In this document: positions 8,260 through 16,389 of the stretch, piece after piece | Numbering within the stretch: the stretch's first letter is position 1 | Layout: each line of letters opens with the position of its first letter | Assembly: GCA_019419545.1 (NCBI GenBank) | Contig: DXZT01000015.1 | Coordinates: 1-38,859 of the forward strand | From: Collinsella sp. | GTDB lineage: Bacteria; Actinomycetota; Coriobacteriia; Coriobacteriales; Coriobacteriaceae | Length of the DNA: 38,859 nucleotides | Direction of reading: 5' to 3' | The notes under the pieces: generated by a model | Seen by the model: only the letters and a program-made list of their open reading frames with translations | What the model was told of the DNA's origin: nothing | The model's database searches: none | Translations under genes and position numbers: made by a program

Positions 8260-8945
8260 GCCCGTTCTCCTTCCTCGACAACCTCGAGCGAATATCCCTG
8301 GTTGCGCGACGCGCGGATGGCCAGGTCGGCACCCAGTGCCGTCAGCTTTTTGCGCAGGTACGAGATGTAGACCCACACCACATTGGCGCCTTCGGGCGCG
8401 TCTTCGCCCCAAACCTCGAGCATCAGACGTTCGGTGGGCATACGCGTGCCGGCGTTGCGCATAAAGAGCTCCATAAGCTGAAACTCACGATTGGCCAGGT
8501 GCTCCTCACCCAAGGGACCCGCAAGCGTGCACGATGCCGTGTCGAGGCGCACGTTGCCCACGCTGAGCGTCGTGGCGTCAATTGCCGTGGCGGCACGCGT
8601 CATGGCACGAATGCGAGCAAGTAGCTCCTTGGCGGCGAACGGCTTAGTCAGGTAATCGTTGGCGCCGGCGTCCAAGCCCTCGACCTTATCGGACACCTCG
8701 CTTTTGGCCGTAAGCATAATGATGGGCAGTCGCTTACCGGCGGCGCGTGTACGCTTGAGCACCTCGATGCCGTCCATCCTGGGCATCATGATGTCCAAAA
8801 TTGCGGCGTCATAGTCGTTGGCAAGCAGATATTCGAGCGCCGTCAGACCGTCGAGGGCGGTGTCGACCTCGTAGTCGCTATGTTGAAGAATCGCGGTGAG
8901 GGCGCGGGAGAGGCCAGGTTCGTCCTCGGCAAGCATCAGCTTCAT
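8256..8945 (-). CDS. OmpR-family response regulator
   Basis: A 229-residue transcription regulator. The receiver domain (1-115) has the acidic pair E7/D8, phospho-acceptor D51 in ILDIMMP, T79 and K101 in LTKPF. The winged-helix domain covers about 130-225, with LANREFQLMELFMRN and VWVYISYLRKKL. It has a good ribosome site (AAAGGAAC) before the ATG at 8945. It is the first gene of a two-gene operon with the histidine kinase and probably controls its own promoter. Target genes cannot be told from the window; the neighbours are not membrane transporters. Confidence 0.95.
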   Translation of the reverse strand: MKLMLAEDEPGLSRALTAILQHSDYEVDTALDGLTALEYLLANDYDAAILDIMMPRMDGIEVLKRTRAAGKRLPIIMLTAKSEVSDKVEGLDAGANDYLTKPFAAKELLARIRAMTRAATAIDATTLSVGNVRLDTASCTLAGPLGEEHLANREFQLMELFMRNAGTRMPTERLMLEVWGEDAPEGANVVWVYISYLRKKLTALGADLAIRASRNQGYSLEVVEEGERA

Positions 8946-9173
8946 AGTTGTTCCTTTGGCGCACGGCTATACAGGTTTCGATACTGCCGATGATAGCGCA
9001 CCGCCAGCTGCCTTAGCGCAGCCCTAGCTGCTCAACCTGCACGTTTTTAAATGCGCAGAATATGGCTTAGCCAAACTTAAGGCGCAGATGCTGAGCACTT
9101 GGACGCATGCCGACCGCGAAAGGACGGCGACTCGTTCTTTCAGGGCGTCTTGGCTATGCAAAGTGCCCGAGCG

Positions 9174-9752
9174 CTATTCCTCGTACGCGCCCTCAAGCCG
9201 CAGTAGCCACTCCTTACGGTCGAGGCCGCCGGCATATCCGTTGAGCGAACCATCGGCGGCAACCACGCGATGGCACGGCACAATAATCGAAACAGGGTTG
9301 CGAGCGACCGCAGCCCCCACCGCACGAGGAGACACAACGGGGTCCTCGTTTCCCGGTACACGATGTCGAGCCGCAACACGCTGGGCGATCTCGCCATACG
9401 TAGCGACCTCGCCACGCGGAATAGAAAGCAGCTCGTACCAGACTTCACGCTGAAACGCCGTGCCAATCAAATGCAACGGCGGCGTATACCGAGGCTCCTG
9501 CCCCGCAAAATAAGCATTCAGCCAAGCCCAAGAACGCTCAAGCACCGAAGAGGCCACACCATTTGCCGGACTCACCGACGACATGCCACCGGTACCGGAA
9601 ACCGCGTCGGCGCCTTCAACATGTTCGGAGTCTTCCCGGAGAAGCGTGGAACCAAAGTGCTCCTGCCCCTCAAACCAAAGCCCCGTCAGACCGCGGCCAT
9701 CAGCGGCAAGCAAGATTTCGCCCAAAGGCGAAGCAAATGTCGTCGTGACCAC
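9174..9752 (-). CDS. ogt: Methylated-DNA--protein-cysteine methyltransferase
   Basis: A 192-residue suicide repair enzyme that moves the alkyl group from O6-alkylguanine to its own cysteine. The active site IIVPCHRVV has the acceptor at C160. The helix-turn-helix segment GEVATYGEIAQRV is near 115-128, and the Asn hinge (RNPVSIIVPCHR) is present. The N-terminus begins as usual (TTTFASPLGEILLAADG). A Ser/Gly-rich insert at about 41-70 (SGTGGMSSVSPANG) separates the N-terminal domain from the catalytic domain and is probably a flexible loop. The gene is alone. The next 458 bp toward asd hold only repeats and a long hairpin. Confidence 0.95.
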   Translation of the reverse strand: MVTTTFASPLGEILLAADGRGLTGLWFEGQEHFGSTLLREDSEHVEGADAVSGTGGMSSVSPANGVASSVLERSWAWLNAYFAGQEPRYTPPLHLIGTAFQREVWYELLSIPRGEVATYGEIAQRVAARHRVPGNEDPVVSPRAVGAAVARNPVSIIVPCHRVVAADGSLNGYAGGLDRKEWLLRLEGAYEE

Positions 9753-9830
9753 CAGCGGCTCCTTTCAAAACTCCGCAACATAATACCGCGAATTGTGCAG
9801 ACAACCCCAATCGACCCCAAAGTCACCCAA

Positions 9831-9956
9831 GGCAGCAGGCGCGACAGCGCCCCAGCTGCCGCACGACCCCAAAGTCCCCGCAGGCAGCAGGCGCAACGCG
9901 CCGCAGCTGCCGGCCGCGCTCCGCAGCCCCCCCCAAGGCAGCAGGCGCAAAGCGCC
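9831..9956. repeat. GC-rich tandem hairpin repeats
   Basis: Three imperfect units start at 9831, 9883 and 9937, a period of about 53 bp. Each begins GGCAGCAGGCGC and folds on itself: GGCAGC pairs with GCTGCC and, inside it, GGCGC pairs with GCGCC. The third unit has lost the outer pairing arm. The ACCCCAAAGTC lead-in is also repeated before the first two units. The array lies between ogt and the long hairpin at 10067. Open frames through it are compositional artefacts. Confidence 0.75.
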
Positions 9957-10066
9957 GAGGCCGCCGCCGGGACCAGGGCCCGCAACAACCACGTGCCCCC
10001 ACATCAGCCCAGCGGCCCCAACCAACAACGGCCCCATCGTGGGCAGCTCGCAGCAACGTCACCGCA

Positions 10067-10196
10067 GGCGGGGGCCGGGCTTGGTTTTCAGAACACTCCG
10101 CAGACCAGTGTGGCGCCTTGTCCGCGGCTCCGAAGGAGCAGGACAAGGCGCCACACATGGTCGAGGACGTTCTGAAAACCAAGCCCGGCCCCCGCC
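10067..10196. repeat. Long structured hairpin element A
   Basis: A perfect 28-bp outer stem (10067-10094 with 10169-10196) encloses an internal loop with ACTCCGCA on the left and GAGGAC on the right. A 4-bp helix follows (GACC 10103-10106 with GGTC 10159-10162), then a 16-bp inner stem (10108-10123 with 10141-10156) and a cap hairpin GCTCC-GAA-GGAGC (10127-10139). The element starts 14 bp beyond the asd stop codon. The same layout recurs at 15526-15652 and 19595-19723 with different stem sequences. No T-run follows, so it is not a standard terminator. Confidence 0.85.
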
Positions 10197-10210
10197 GGAC
10201 AGGTCAACCG

Positions 10211-11236
10211 CTACTCGCAGAGCAGCTTAGCGATCTGAACGGCGTTGGTTGCCGCGCCCTTACGGATTTGGTCGCCGCAGCACCAGAAGGTGATACCGCG
10301 CGCGGCCTCGGGGTTCGAGATGTCGCGACGCACGCGGCCGACCCAAATCAGGTCCTGGTCGGACGTATCCATCGGCATGGGGAAGCGGTCGTGTGCATCC
10401 TCGGCGCTCATGTCGTCAACCAGCTTGACGCCGGGAGCGGCAGCCAGCGCAGCACGGGCCTCCTCAACCGTAATGTCGCGCTCAAACTCAAGCGTAATGC
10501 TCTCGGAGTGCGAGCGCAGCACGGGCACGCGCACGCAGGTGCAGTTCACGCGCAGCTCGGGCAGATGCATAATCTTGCGACCCTCGTTTTGCAGCTTCAT
10601 CTCCTCGGAGGTAAAGCCCTCCTCCTTGACGCCGCCAATCTGCGGAATCAGGTTGCTCGCGAGCTGGGCGGCAAATGCGCGCGGCTCGGGAATCTCCTCG
10701 CCACGGCCCAAGGCGGCCAGCTGAGCCTCGAGCTCGGCCATGCCGGGAGCGCCGGCACCCGAAGCAGCCTGATACGTCGAGACGATCATGCGCTTCACGC
10801 CGGCGAGCTGATGCAGCGGCCACGTAGGAACCAGGCCGATGATGGTCGCGCAGTTGGGATTGGCGATAAGGCCGTGATGCCACTTGATATCGTCGGCATT
10901 GATCTCAGGCACAACCAGCGGCACTTCGGGATCCATACGGAAGGCGTGGCTGTTGTCGACCACGACGGCGCCGCGCTTGACGGCCTCGGGCAGCAGCTCC
11001 TTGGCGATATCGTCGCCGGCAGCGCCGAGCACGATGTCGCAGCCCTCAAAAGCCTCGGGGCAAGCTTCCTCAATCACGATCTGCTCGCCGCGGAACTCAA
11101 CGGTCTTGCCCGCAGAGCGCGCGCTCGCCAGCAGCTTGAGCTTACCGACCGGAAACTCCTGCTCGTTGAGGCACTCGAGCATCTGGGTGCCCACGGCTCC
11201 CGTCGCGCCCAAAATAGCAACCGTGTACTGTTTCAT
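10211..11236 (-). CDS. asd: Aspartate-semialdehyde dehydrogenase
   Basis: A 341-residue cytosolic enzyme that reduces aspartyl phosphate to aspartate semialdehyde with NADPH, the branch point to lysine, threonine and methionine. The Rossmann motif GATGAVGTQML is near residue 10-20, and the catalytic cysteine is C129 in NPNCATI. AASGAGAPGM is near 155-165. The ATG at 11236 (MKQYTVAILGATG) follows AAAGGGGGAAGC; longer frames add an unrelated leader. It lies 172 bp downstream of lysC on the same strand, and hairpins between them could tune its expression. A long structured hairpin follows the stop codon. Confidence 0.96.
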   Translation of the reverse strand: MKQYTVAILGATGAVGTQMLECLNEQEFPVGKLKLLASARSAGKTVEFRGEQIVIEEACPEAFEGCDIVLGAAGDDIAKELLPEAVKRGAVVVDNSHAFRMDPEVPLVVPEINADDIKWHHGLIANPNCATIIGLVPTWPLHQLAGVKRMIVSTYQAASGAGAPGMAELEAQLAALGRGEEIPEPRAFAAQLASNLIPQIGGVKEEGFTSEEMKLQNEGRKIMHLPELRVNCTCVRVPVLRSHSESITLEFERDITVEEARAALAAAPGVKLVDDMSAEDAHDRFPMPMDTSDQDLIWVGRVRRDISNPEAARGITFWCCGDQIRKGAATNAVQIAKLLCE

Positions 11237-11310
11237 GCTTCCCCCTTTAAAGGTTTTGGCTTTTGCCCGCACGCCGAGCAGGCCGATTATTGTTGCCAGT
11301 GTATACAAGA

Positions 11311-11337
11311 ACGGGGCGGGCACGAAACCCGCCCCGT
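11311..11337. other. GC-rich hairpin between lysC and asd
   Basis: ACGGGGCGGG (11311-11320) pairs perfectly with 11328-11337 around a CACGAAA loop. No T-run follows on the minus strand, so it may be an RNA-stability or attenuation structure in the lysC-asd spacer rather than a full terminator. Confidence 0.6.
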
Positions 11338-11367
11338 CGAAACGAAACCGAAACGAAACGCCCCGCC

Positions 11368-11398
11368 GTAGATTTTTGAGACATGACCAAAAATCTAC
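11368..11398. terminator. Hairpin after lysC stop codon
   Basis: GTAGATTTTTG (11368-11378) pairs perfectly with CAAAAATCTAC (11388-11398) around a 9-nt loop, starting 11 bp beyond the lysC stop codon on the minus strand. It is AT-rich with internal T/A runs and could be a weak terminator between lysC and asd. Confidence 0.5.
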
Positions 11399-11408
11399 CG
11401 AGCAGTCG

Positions 11409-12797
11409 CTACTTTTTGAGCGCGGCCGGGGCGGGATCGGCCGGCGCGGGAGCCTCCAGGTCAGAGACCTTCACAATGCCGTTCTCGTCGGAGAAGGCGC
11501 GGTAAATGGTCCGAATCGCCAGGTCGAAGTCCTTCTCCTCGACACCGATAATGATGTTGATCTCGTCGCAGCTCTGCGAAATCATGCGCACGCTCACGCC
11601 GGCCTGGCCAAGCATGCCAAACAGATGGCCCGAGATACCCGCGCGGCCGCGCAGGTTACGGCCGACGGTCGCAATGAGCGCCAAGCCCTCGACAACCTCA
11701 ATCTCGAGCGGCTCGACCTCCTGCTGAATGTCGCCCACAAGCGAGTACAGCGAATCGTGAACGTCCTGCTCCTGCACCACGGCGCCAAAGCGGTCGACGC
11801 CGGTGGGCATGTGCTCAACGGAAACGTCATAGCGCTCGAATACCGAAAGCGCGCGGCGCATAAAGCCGACACGAGGCTTGGTACGGTCGCGGGCAACGTT
11901 GATGGCGACAAAGCCGCGCTTGCCGGTCACGCCGGTAATGATGGGCTCCGCCTCGCCCTCGTCGGCCGTCTCGCTAATGATGGTACCGGGATCCTGCGGC
12001 GCGTTGGTGTTCTTGATGACCAGCGGAATACCAGCCTCGCGCACGGGGAACACAGCCTCCTCGTGCAGCACGCTTGCGCCCATGTACGAAAGCTCGCGCA
12101 GCTCCTCGTAAGTAACGCGCGCAATGGGCTGAGCCTCGGGAACAATACGCGGGTCGGCAGAATAGAAGCCCGAGACGTCGGTCCAGTTCTCGTACAGGTC
12201 GGCGCCCAGGCACTTGGCCAGAATCGAGCCCGAGATATCGCCGCCGCCACGATCGAGCAGCTTGATCTGGCCCTCACGCGTCGCGCCGTAGAAACCGGGC
12301 ATAACAAAGCCGCCCTGCTGACCGTACTCCTGCACCAGCTCGGAAGTGCGATTCATACTGAGCGTACCGTCGTGATGGAACGCCACGACCGTCGCGGCGT
12401 CCAGGAACGGCAGACCCAGGTACTCGGCCATCAGGCGAGCGGTAAAGAACTCGCCGCGGCTTACGAGCTCCTCAGTAGAGTAGCCACCGGAGCGGGCGCG
12501 CTCGGCAAAGGCCGCAAACTCCTCACGGATGGGATAGGTGAGCTCCAGCTCGTCAGCGATATCAAAATAGCGCTGGCCAATGTCCTCGAGCAGTTCCTCG
12601 CACGACACGTGGTACTTAACGTGCGCGTTAACCAGGTAGAGCAGGTCGGTCACCTTGGTGTCGCCCTTAAAGCGGCGACCGCAGGCGGAAACCACCACAA
12701 AACGGCGAGCCGGGTCGGCATCGACGATGGCCTTGATCTTCTTAAAGTGTTCGGCGTCGGCGACCGACGAGCCGCCAAACTTGGCAATTTTAATCAT
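11409..12797 (-). CDS. lysC: Aspartate kinase
   Basis: A 462-residue enzyme that phosphorylates aspartate, the first step of the aspartate-family pathway. The N-terminus KFGGSSVADAEHF carries the KFGGSSV nucleotide-binding motif, and GGGDISGSILAKCLGADLYENWTDV near 210-235 is the catalytic region. The C-terminal part (about 305-450) holds two ACT regulatory domains (AINVARDRTKPRVGFMRR; ATVGRNLRGRAGISGHLF), the site of lysine or threonine feedback in this family. It has no homoserine dehydrogenase fusion. It is divergent from thrC with 104 bp between the start codons, so the two probably share a control region. The ribosome site is weak and distant. Confidence 0.96.
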   Translation of the reverse strand: MIKIAKFGGSSVADAEHFKKIKAIVDADPARRFVVVSACGRRFKGDTKVTDLLYLVNAHVKYHVSCEELLEDIGQRYFDIADELELTYPIREEFAAFAERARSGGYSTEELVSRGEFFTARLMAEYLGLPFLDAATVVAFHHDGTLSMNRTSELVQEYGQQGGFVMPGFYGATREGQIKLLDRGGGDISGSILAKCLGADLYENWTDVSGFYSADPRIVPEAQPIARVTYEELRELSYMGASVLHEEAVFPVREAGIPLVIKNTNAPQDPGTIISETADEGEAEPIITGVTGKRGFVAINVARDRTKPRVGFMRRALSVFERYDVSVEHMPTGVDRFGAVVQEQDVHDSLYSLVGDIQQEVEPLEIEVVEGLALIATVGRNLRGRAGISGHLFGMLGQAGVSVRMISQSCDEINIIIGVEEKDFDLAIRTIYRAFSDENGIVKVSDLEAPAPADPAPAALKK

Positions 12798-12901
12798 GGG
12801 CTGGAGGTTACCTTTCTAAAAAGCCTCTGCGAACCTATTTTGCGCGCTCTGATACCATGGGTTCACCGATTGGGACCAAGGCATCCGAGGAGCAGTGTTA
12901 T

Positions 12902-14419
12902 ATGGGAACTTATCATAGTACACGAGGACGCACTTTATCGTGCTCAAGTAAGGTGGCAATCCGCACCGGCATCGCTCCCGACGGGGGTTTGTTTGTCTCG
13001 GACGAACTCGGCACCCAGCAGGTCGATATCAGCTCGCTTGCAGATAAATCGTACTTTGAAATCGCTCAAGATGTGTTGGGAATGTTACTGAATGATTACA
13101 CGGCCGAAGAAATTTCGGCGTGTGTCGACGAGGCATACCGTGACACGTTCGCGAGCGAAGAGGTCACGCCGCTCGTCAAACTCGACGCCGCACCGGGCGC
13201 CGACGCCCCGCAAACCTATGTGATGGAGCTCTTTGGCGGCCCCACGAGCGCCTTCAAGGACGTCGCCCTGCAGATGCTCCCCCGCCTCATGGCCCGCACC
13301 TCTGCCAAGGACGGCGGCGCTGAGCGCATCATGATCGTCACCGCCACGTCGGGCGACACCGGCAAGGCTGCGCTCGCCGGTTTTGCCGACGCTCCGGGCA
13401 CGGGCATCACCGTCTTTTATCCCAAGGGCAAGGTCAGCCGCGTCCAGAACCTGCAGATGTCCACGCAGGAGGGCGACAACGTCGCCGTCTGCGGCATCCG
13501 CGGCAACTTCGACGATGCCCAGAGTGCCGTCAAGCGCATCTTTGCCGATAAGGAGCTTGCCGAGCGCCTGGAGGCTGCTGGCACGGTGCTTTCGAGCGCC
13601 AACTCCATCAATGTCGGCCGTCTGGTACCGCAGGTCGTCTACTACTTTGCCGCCTATGCGCAGTTGCTGCGCGCCGGCGCCATCGAGGCCGGCGACGCCG
13701 TGGAGTTCTGTGTGCCCACCGGCAACTTTGGCGATATCTTGGCCGGCTACTATGCCAAGCGCATGGGTCTGCCCGTCGCCAAACTCGTCGTGGCCAGCGA
13801 CAAGAACAACGTGCTCGCCGACTTCCTGACCACCGGCGTCTACGACCGCAACCGTCCGTTCTTCACGACCATCTCGCCGTCGATGGACATCCTCATCAGC
13901 TCCAACCTGGAGCGCATGCTGTACTTCCTGTCCGACGGCGACTGCGAGCTCGTTGCCGGCCTTATGGAGCAGCTTGCCCATACCGGCCGCTACAAGGTGC
14001 CCGCCGAGCTGCTGGCCAAGATTCAGGGCGTCTTTGGCTGCGGCTGGGCCAGCGAGAACGAGGTTCGCGCCGCCATCAAGAACTGCTGGGATGCAAACGG
14101 CTATATGATCGACCCGCACACCGCTTGCGGCTATCACGTCTTTGAGCAGGTCGCTCCCGCCGAGGGCGCCAAGGCCCGCGTGCTGCTTTCGACCGCCAGC
14201 CCCTACAAGTTCCCGCGCGCCTGCTGCGATGCCCTGGGGCTCGACGTGCCCGAGGACGATTTTGAGGCCATGCGTGTGCTCGAGCAGGCCACCAACACGG
14301 TCGCCCCGACTCAGCTCGCCGAACTCGAATCCAAACCCGTCCGCTTCGAAGACGTCTGTGACGTCGATGAGATGGCAAGCTACGTCGAGTCTGCAGCAAA
14401 ACGAATGAGCACCAACTAA
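12902..14419 (+). CDS. thrC: Threonine synthase
   Basis: A 505-residue PLP enzyme that converts O-phosphohomoserine to threonine. The PLP lysine is K119 in GGPTSAFKDVALQ. The N-terminal MGTYHSTRG is the classic start of the long threonine synthase class, and TATSGDTGKAALAGF near 150 binds the PLP phosphate. The ATG at 12902 follows GAGGAG with 9-nt spacing; a frame from 12857 adds 15 non-family residues. A rho-independent terminator lies 12 bp after the stop, yet thrB follows on the same strand, so thrB may depend on readthrough or its own promoter. Confidence 0.97.
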   Translation: MGTYHSTRGRTLSCSSKVAIRTGIAPDGGLFVSDELGTQQVDISSLADKSYFEIAQDVLGMLLNDYTAEEISACVDEAYRDTFASEEVTPLVKLDAAPGADAPQTYVMELFGGPTSAFKDVALQMLPRLMARTSAKDGGAERIMIVTATSGDTGKAALAGFADAPGTGITVFYPKGKVSRVQNLQMSTQEGDNVAVCGIRGNFDDAQSAVKRIFADKELAERLEAAGTVLSSANSINVGRLVPQVVYYFAAYAQLLRAGAIEAGDAVEFCVPTGNFGDILAGYYAKRMGLPVAKLVVASDKNNVLADFLTTGVYDRNRPFFTTISPSMDILISSNLERMLYFLSDGDCELVAGLMEQLAHTGRYKVPAELLAKIQGVFGCGWASENEVRAAIKNCWDANGYMIDPHTACGYHVFEQVAPAEGAKARVLLSTASPYKFPRACCDALGLDVPEDDFEAMRVLEQATNTVAPTQLAELESKPVRFEDVCDVDEMASYVESAAKRMSTN

Positions 14420-14431
14420 ACCCCTTATTAA

Positions 14432-14466
14432 GCGCCGGCGAAAGCCGGCGCACCTTCTTTTTATTA
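14432..14466 (+). terminator. Rho-independent terminator after thrC
   Basis: GCGCCGGC (14432-14439) and GCCGGCGC (14444-14451) form a perfect 8-bp stem with a GAAA tetraloop, followed by a T-rich tract ending in TTCTTTTTATT. Confidence 0.85.
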
Positions 14467-14494
14467 AGCTTTCGGGATGATGACGAGCATGCGA

Positions 14495-14606
14495 GCGGGT
14501 CTGGCCGTTTAGTTCGTCGCGAGTTCCGCACGAGCCGGAAAGCACTTAATGTGCTTTCCGAGCGAGCCAGGACTGCCCGAGCAGCGAACTAAACGGCCAG
14601 ACCCGC
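14495..14606. repeat. Long hairpin B, diverged relative, before thrB
   Basis: A perfect 22-bp outer stem (14495-14516 with 14585-14606) and a 10-bp inner stem (14536-14545 with 14551-14560, loop TTAAT) are joined by larger internal loops. Left and right loops carry TTCCGCA and AGGAC, the same signatures as elements A, C and D, but spacing differs and the 4-bp helix is not seen. A small CTGC-CCGA-GCAG hairpin lies in the right loop. The stem ends 2 bp before the thrB ribosome site AGGAGG (14609-14614), so folding could affect thrB translation. Confidence 0.75.
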
Positions 14607-14620
14607 CCAGGAGGACCCAC

Positions 14621-15502
14621 ATGATCAAAATCACCGTCCCAGCAACCAGCGCCAACCTAGGCATCGGCTACGACACCCTCGGCATGGCCGTCAGCCTCTA
14701 CTCGCACTTCACCTTCGAGCGTACCGACAAGCTCACCATCACGGGCTGCCCCGAGGAGTTCCAAAACGAGAACAACCTGGTCTATGTGAGCTTTGTCGAT
14801 GCTCTGGCCGCCTGGGGCGAGCAGGCCTTCCCCGTTGCCATCGACATCCAGACCGATGTACCCGTCGCTCGCGGCCTGGGTTCCAGCTCCACCTGCGTCG
14901 TCGCTGGCATCATGGCGGCCGCCGCGCTGACGGGCCACACCGTCGACCGTACCGAGCTCGTCCGCATTGCCACCGAGGTCGAGGGCCATCCCGATAACGT
15001 CGCCCCTGCCATCCTGGGCGGTGCCGTTTGCTCCTTTACGCCGACTGATTCGCTCCCCCAGTGCCTGCGCTACGAGGTGAGCGATCGCTTGCGTTTTATT
15101 ACCGTGATTCCGCCCTACGAGGTGCATACGAGCGAGGCGCGCAAGGTTGTGCCGCAGGAGATTCCACTCTCCACCGCCGTATGGCAGATGGGCCGCATCG
15201 CCGGCATGACGCGCGGTCTCGAGACCGGCGATCTGGACCTGATTGCCGCCGCCAATGACGACCGTATCCAGGAACCCTATCGTCGCCGTCTGATTCCCGA
15301 CTACAACGCTGTGCGCGACACCTGCCTTAACGGCGGCGCCAAGACCATCTGGATCAGTGGCTCCGGCTCGACCCTCATGGCCGTAACCGACGATACCATC
15401 GTGGCGAAGTTCCTGCAGGTCAAGCTGCGCGAGCAGTTCCCCAAGTGCGATACGCATATTCTGACGTGCGACACGGAAGGCGCTCAAATCGAGTACCTGT
15501 AG
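14621..15502 (+). CDS. thrB: Homoserine kinase
   Basis: A 293-residue GHMP-superfamily kinase that makes O-phosphohomoserine, the substrate of the upstream threonine synthase. The ATP-binding motif 2 is PVARGLGSSSTCVVAG near residue 85-100. The N-terminal motif TVPATSANLGIGYDTLGMAV is diagnostic, and GAKTIWISGSGSTLMAV near 245 is motif 3. The ATG at 14621 has a strong AGGAGG site 6 nt away. Its leader contains the 22-bp hairpin B. The stop codon (TAG) is part of an arm of the inverted repeat around element C. Confidence 0.96.
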   Translation: MIKITVPATSANLGIGYDTLGMAVSLYSHFTFERTDKLTITGCPEEFQNENNLVYVSFVDALAAWGEQAFPVAIDIQTDVPVARGLGSSSTCVVAGIMAAAALTGHTVDRTELVRIATEVEGHPDNVAPAILGGAVCSFTPTDSLPQCLRYEVSDRLRFITVIPPYEVHTSEARKVVPQEIPLSTAVWQMGRIAGMTRGLETGDLDLIAAANDDRIQEPYRRRLIPDYNAVRDTCLNGGAKTIWISGSGSTLMAVTDDTIVAKFLQVKLREQFPKCDTHILTCDTEGAQIEYL

Positions 15503-15680
15503 ACATCCTCCTCATATACCTGTCCGGGACGGTCGGGATGTTCCCTCAAAATCGTCCTCGCACATGAAGGCCCCTTGTCCTGCTCCTACGGAGCGACGGA
15601 CAAGGGGCCTTCGCGCTGCGGAATGATTTTGAGGGAACATCCCGACCGTCCCTGCGCCTACCTTGCTGAGGATGTCTACA
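15498..15680. repeat. Long structured hairpin element C
   Basis: The core is a perfect 28-bp outer stem (15526-15553 with 15625-15652), a 15-bp inner stem (15566-15580 with 15598-15612) and a cap GCTCC-TAC-GGAGC (15582-15594). Read on the minus strand the internal loop shows ATTCCGCA opposite GAGGAC, as in elements A and D, with a GCGC/GTGC 4-bp helix that needs one G-U pair on that strand. A further 13-bp arm (15498-15510 with 15668-15680) encloses the core and includes the thrB stop codon. It lies between convergent thrB and ysxC. Confidence 0.85.
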
Positions 15681-15760
15681 GGGACCCACGCTTTGAAGGG
15701 GCGCCGGGCTGATAGTTTGGCTTTTTATTGGTAGGGGCTCTTGCTAGACTGAAGCACTTA

Positions 15761-16351
15761 TTAGAGGCACGCCTCGGCAATGCGGCGCTTGAGCTCGTCG
15801 ATGCCCACACCGGTTTGGGAGCTTGTAATGATCACGTTCTCGGCCGGGACGTTGAGCTGCTTTTTGATGGCTGCTGCCTGGCGGGCCTGCTGGGTGCGGC
15901 TGAGCTTGTCGGCCTTGGTGAGGCAGACGATAAAGTTGAACTCGTTGCCCTGCAGATAGTCGATCATGTCGTGATCGAGCTTGCTCGGGTCGTGACGAAT
16001 ATCCACCAGCGACACGACCAGGTTAAAGCTGCGCTCGGAGTCAAAGAAGTCGCCGATGAGCTCTGCCCAGCGGTCGCGCTCGGCCTTGGAGCGACGGGCG
16101 AAACCGTAACCCGGCAGGTCCACAAAATGCACGTCGTCGGCCTCGAAGAAGTTGATGTTGCTCGTCTTACCCGGCGTGCTCGAAACCTTCACCAGGTTCT
16201 TGCGGCCAAAGAGCTTGTTCATAATCGAGGACTTGCCCACGTTGGAGCGGCCGACAAAGCTCACCTCAGGGCAGGTGGACTCGGGAATCTGCGAAACCTT
16301 GCCGTAGCTGGCGACGAACTTGGCAAGCTGGTAGTTAATGGAATCGGCCAT
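15761..16351 (-). CDS. ysxC: Ribosome biogenesis GTPase YsxC/EngB
   Basis: A 196-residue TrmE-Era-EngA-YihA GTPase that acts in late 50S ribosome assembly. G1 is GRSNVGKSS near residue 36, the G2 threonine is in TPGKTSNINFF, G3 is DLPGYGFA near 78-85 and G4 is LTKADKL near 145. The ATG at 16351 has AAGGAG 5 nt upstream; a GTG two codons earlier would overlap that site. It is 38 bp downstream of the nucleosidase gene on the same strand and probably co-transcribed. Confidence 0.95.
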   Translation of the reverse strand: MADSINYQLAKFVASYGKVSQIPESTCPEVSFVGRSNVGKSSIMNKLFGRKNLVKVSSTPGKTSNINFFEADDVHFVDLPGYGFARRSKAERDRWAELIGDFFDSERSFNLVVSLVDIRHDPSKLDHDMIDYLQGNEFNFIVCLTKADKLSRTQQARQAAAIKKQLNVPAENVIITSSQTGVGIDELKRRIAEACL

Positions 16352-16389
16352 GGACACTCCTTGGTCGTAGGTTCTTACAAATAGACGCG

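Noticed and set aside
9831..9956. CRISPR array
   Set aside because: The repeated units are imperfect, contiguous nested palindromes with no unique spacers, and no cas genes are near.
10067..10196. Ordinary rho-independent terminator reading of the long hairpins
   Set aside because: The stems are far longer than terminators, have conserved internal loops, and lack a T-run on either strand.
9686..10230. Several Pro/Arg/Ala- or Gly/Cys-rich frames between ogt and asd
   Set aside because: They arise from the GC-rich tandem repeats and the long hairpin; none has a ribosome site or a domain.
10884..13091. 735-codon plus-strand frame across asd, lysC and the thrC start
   Set aside because: It is antisense to asd and lysC and runs through intergenic hairpins; no protein family is recognisable.
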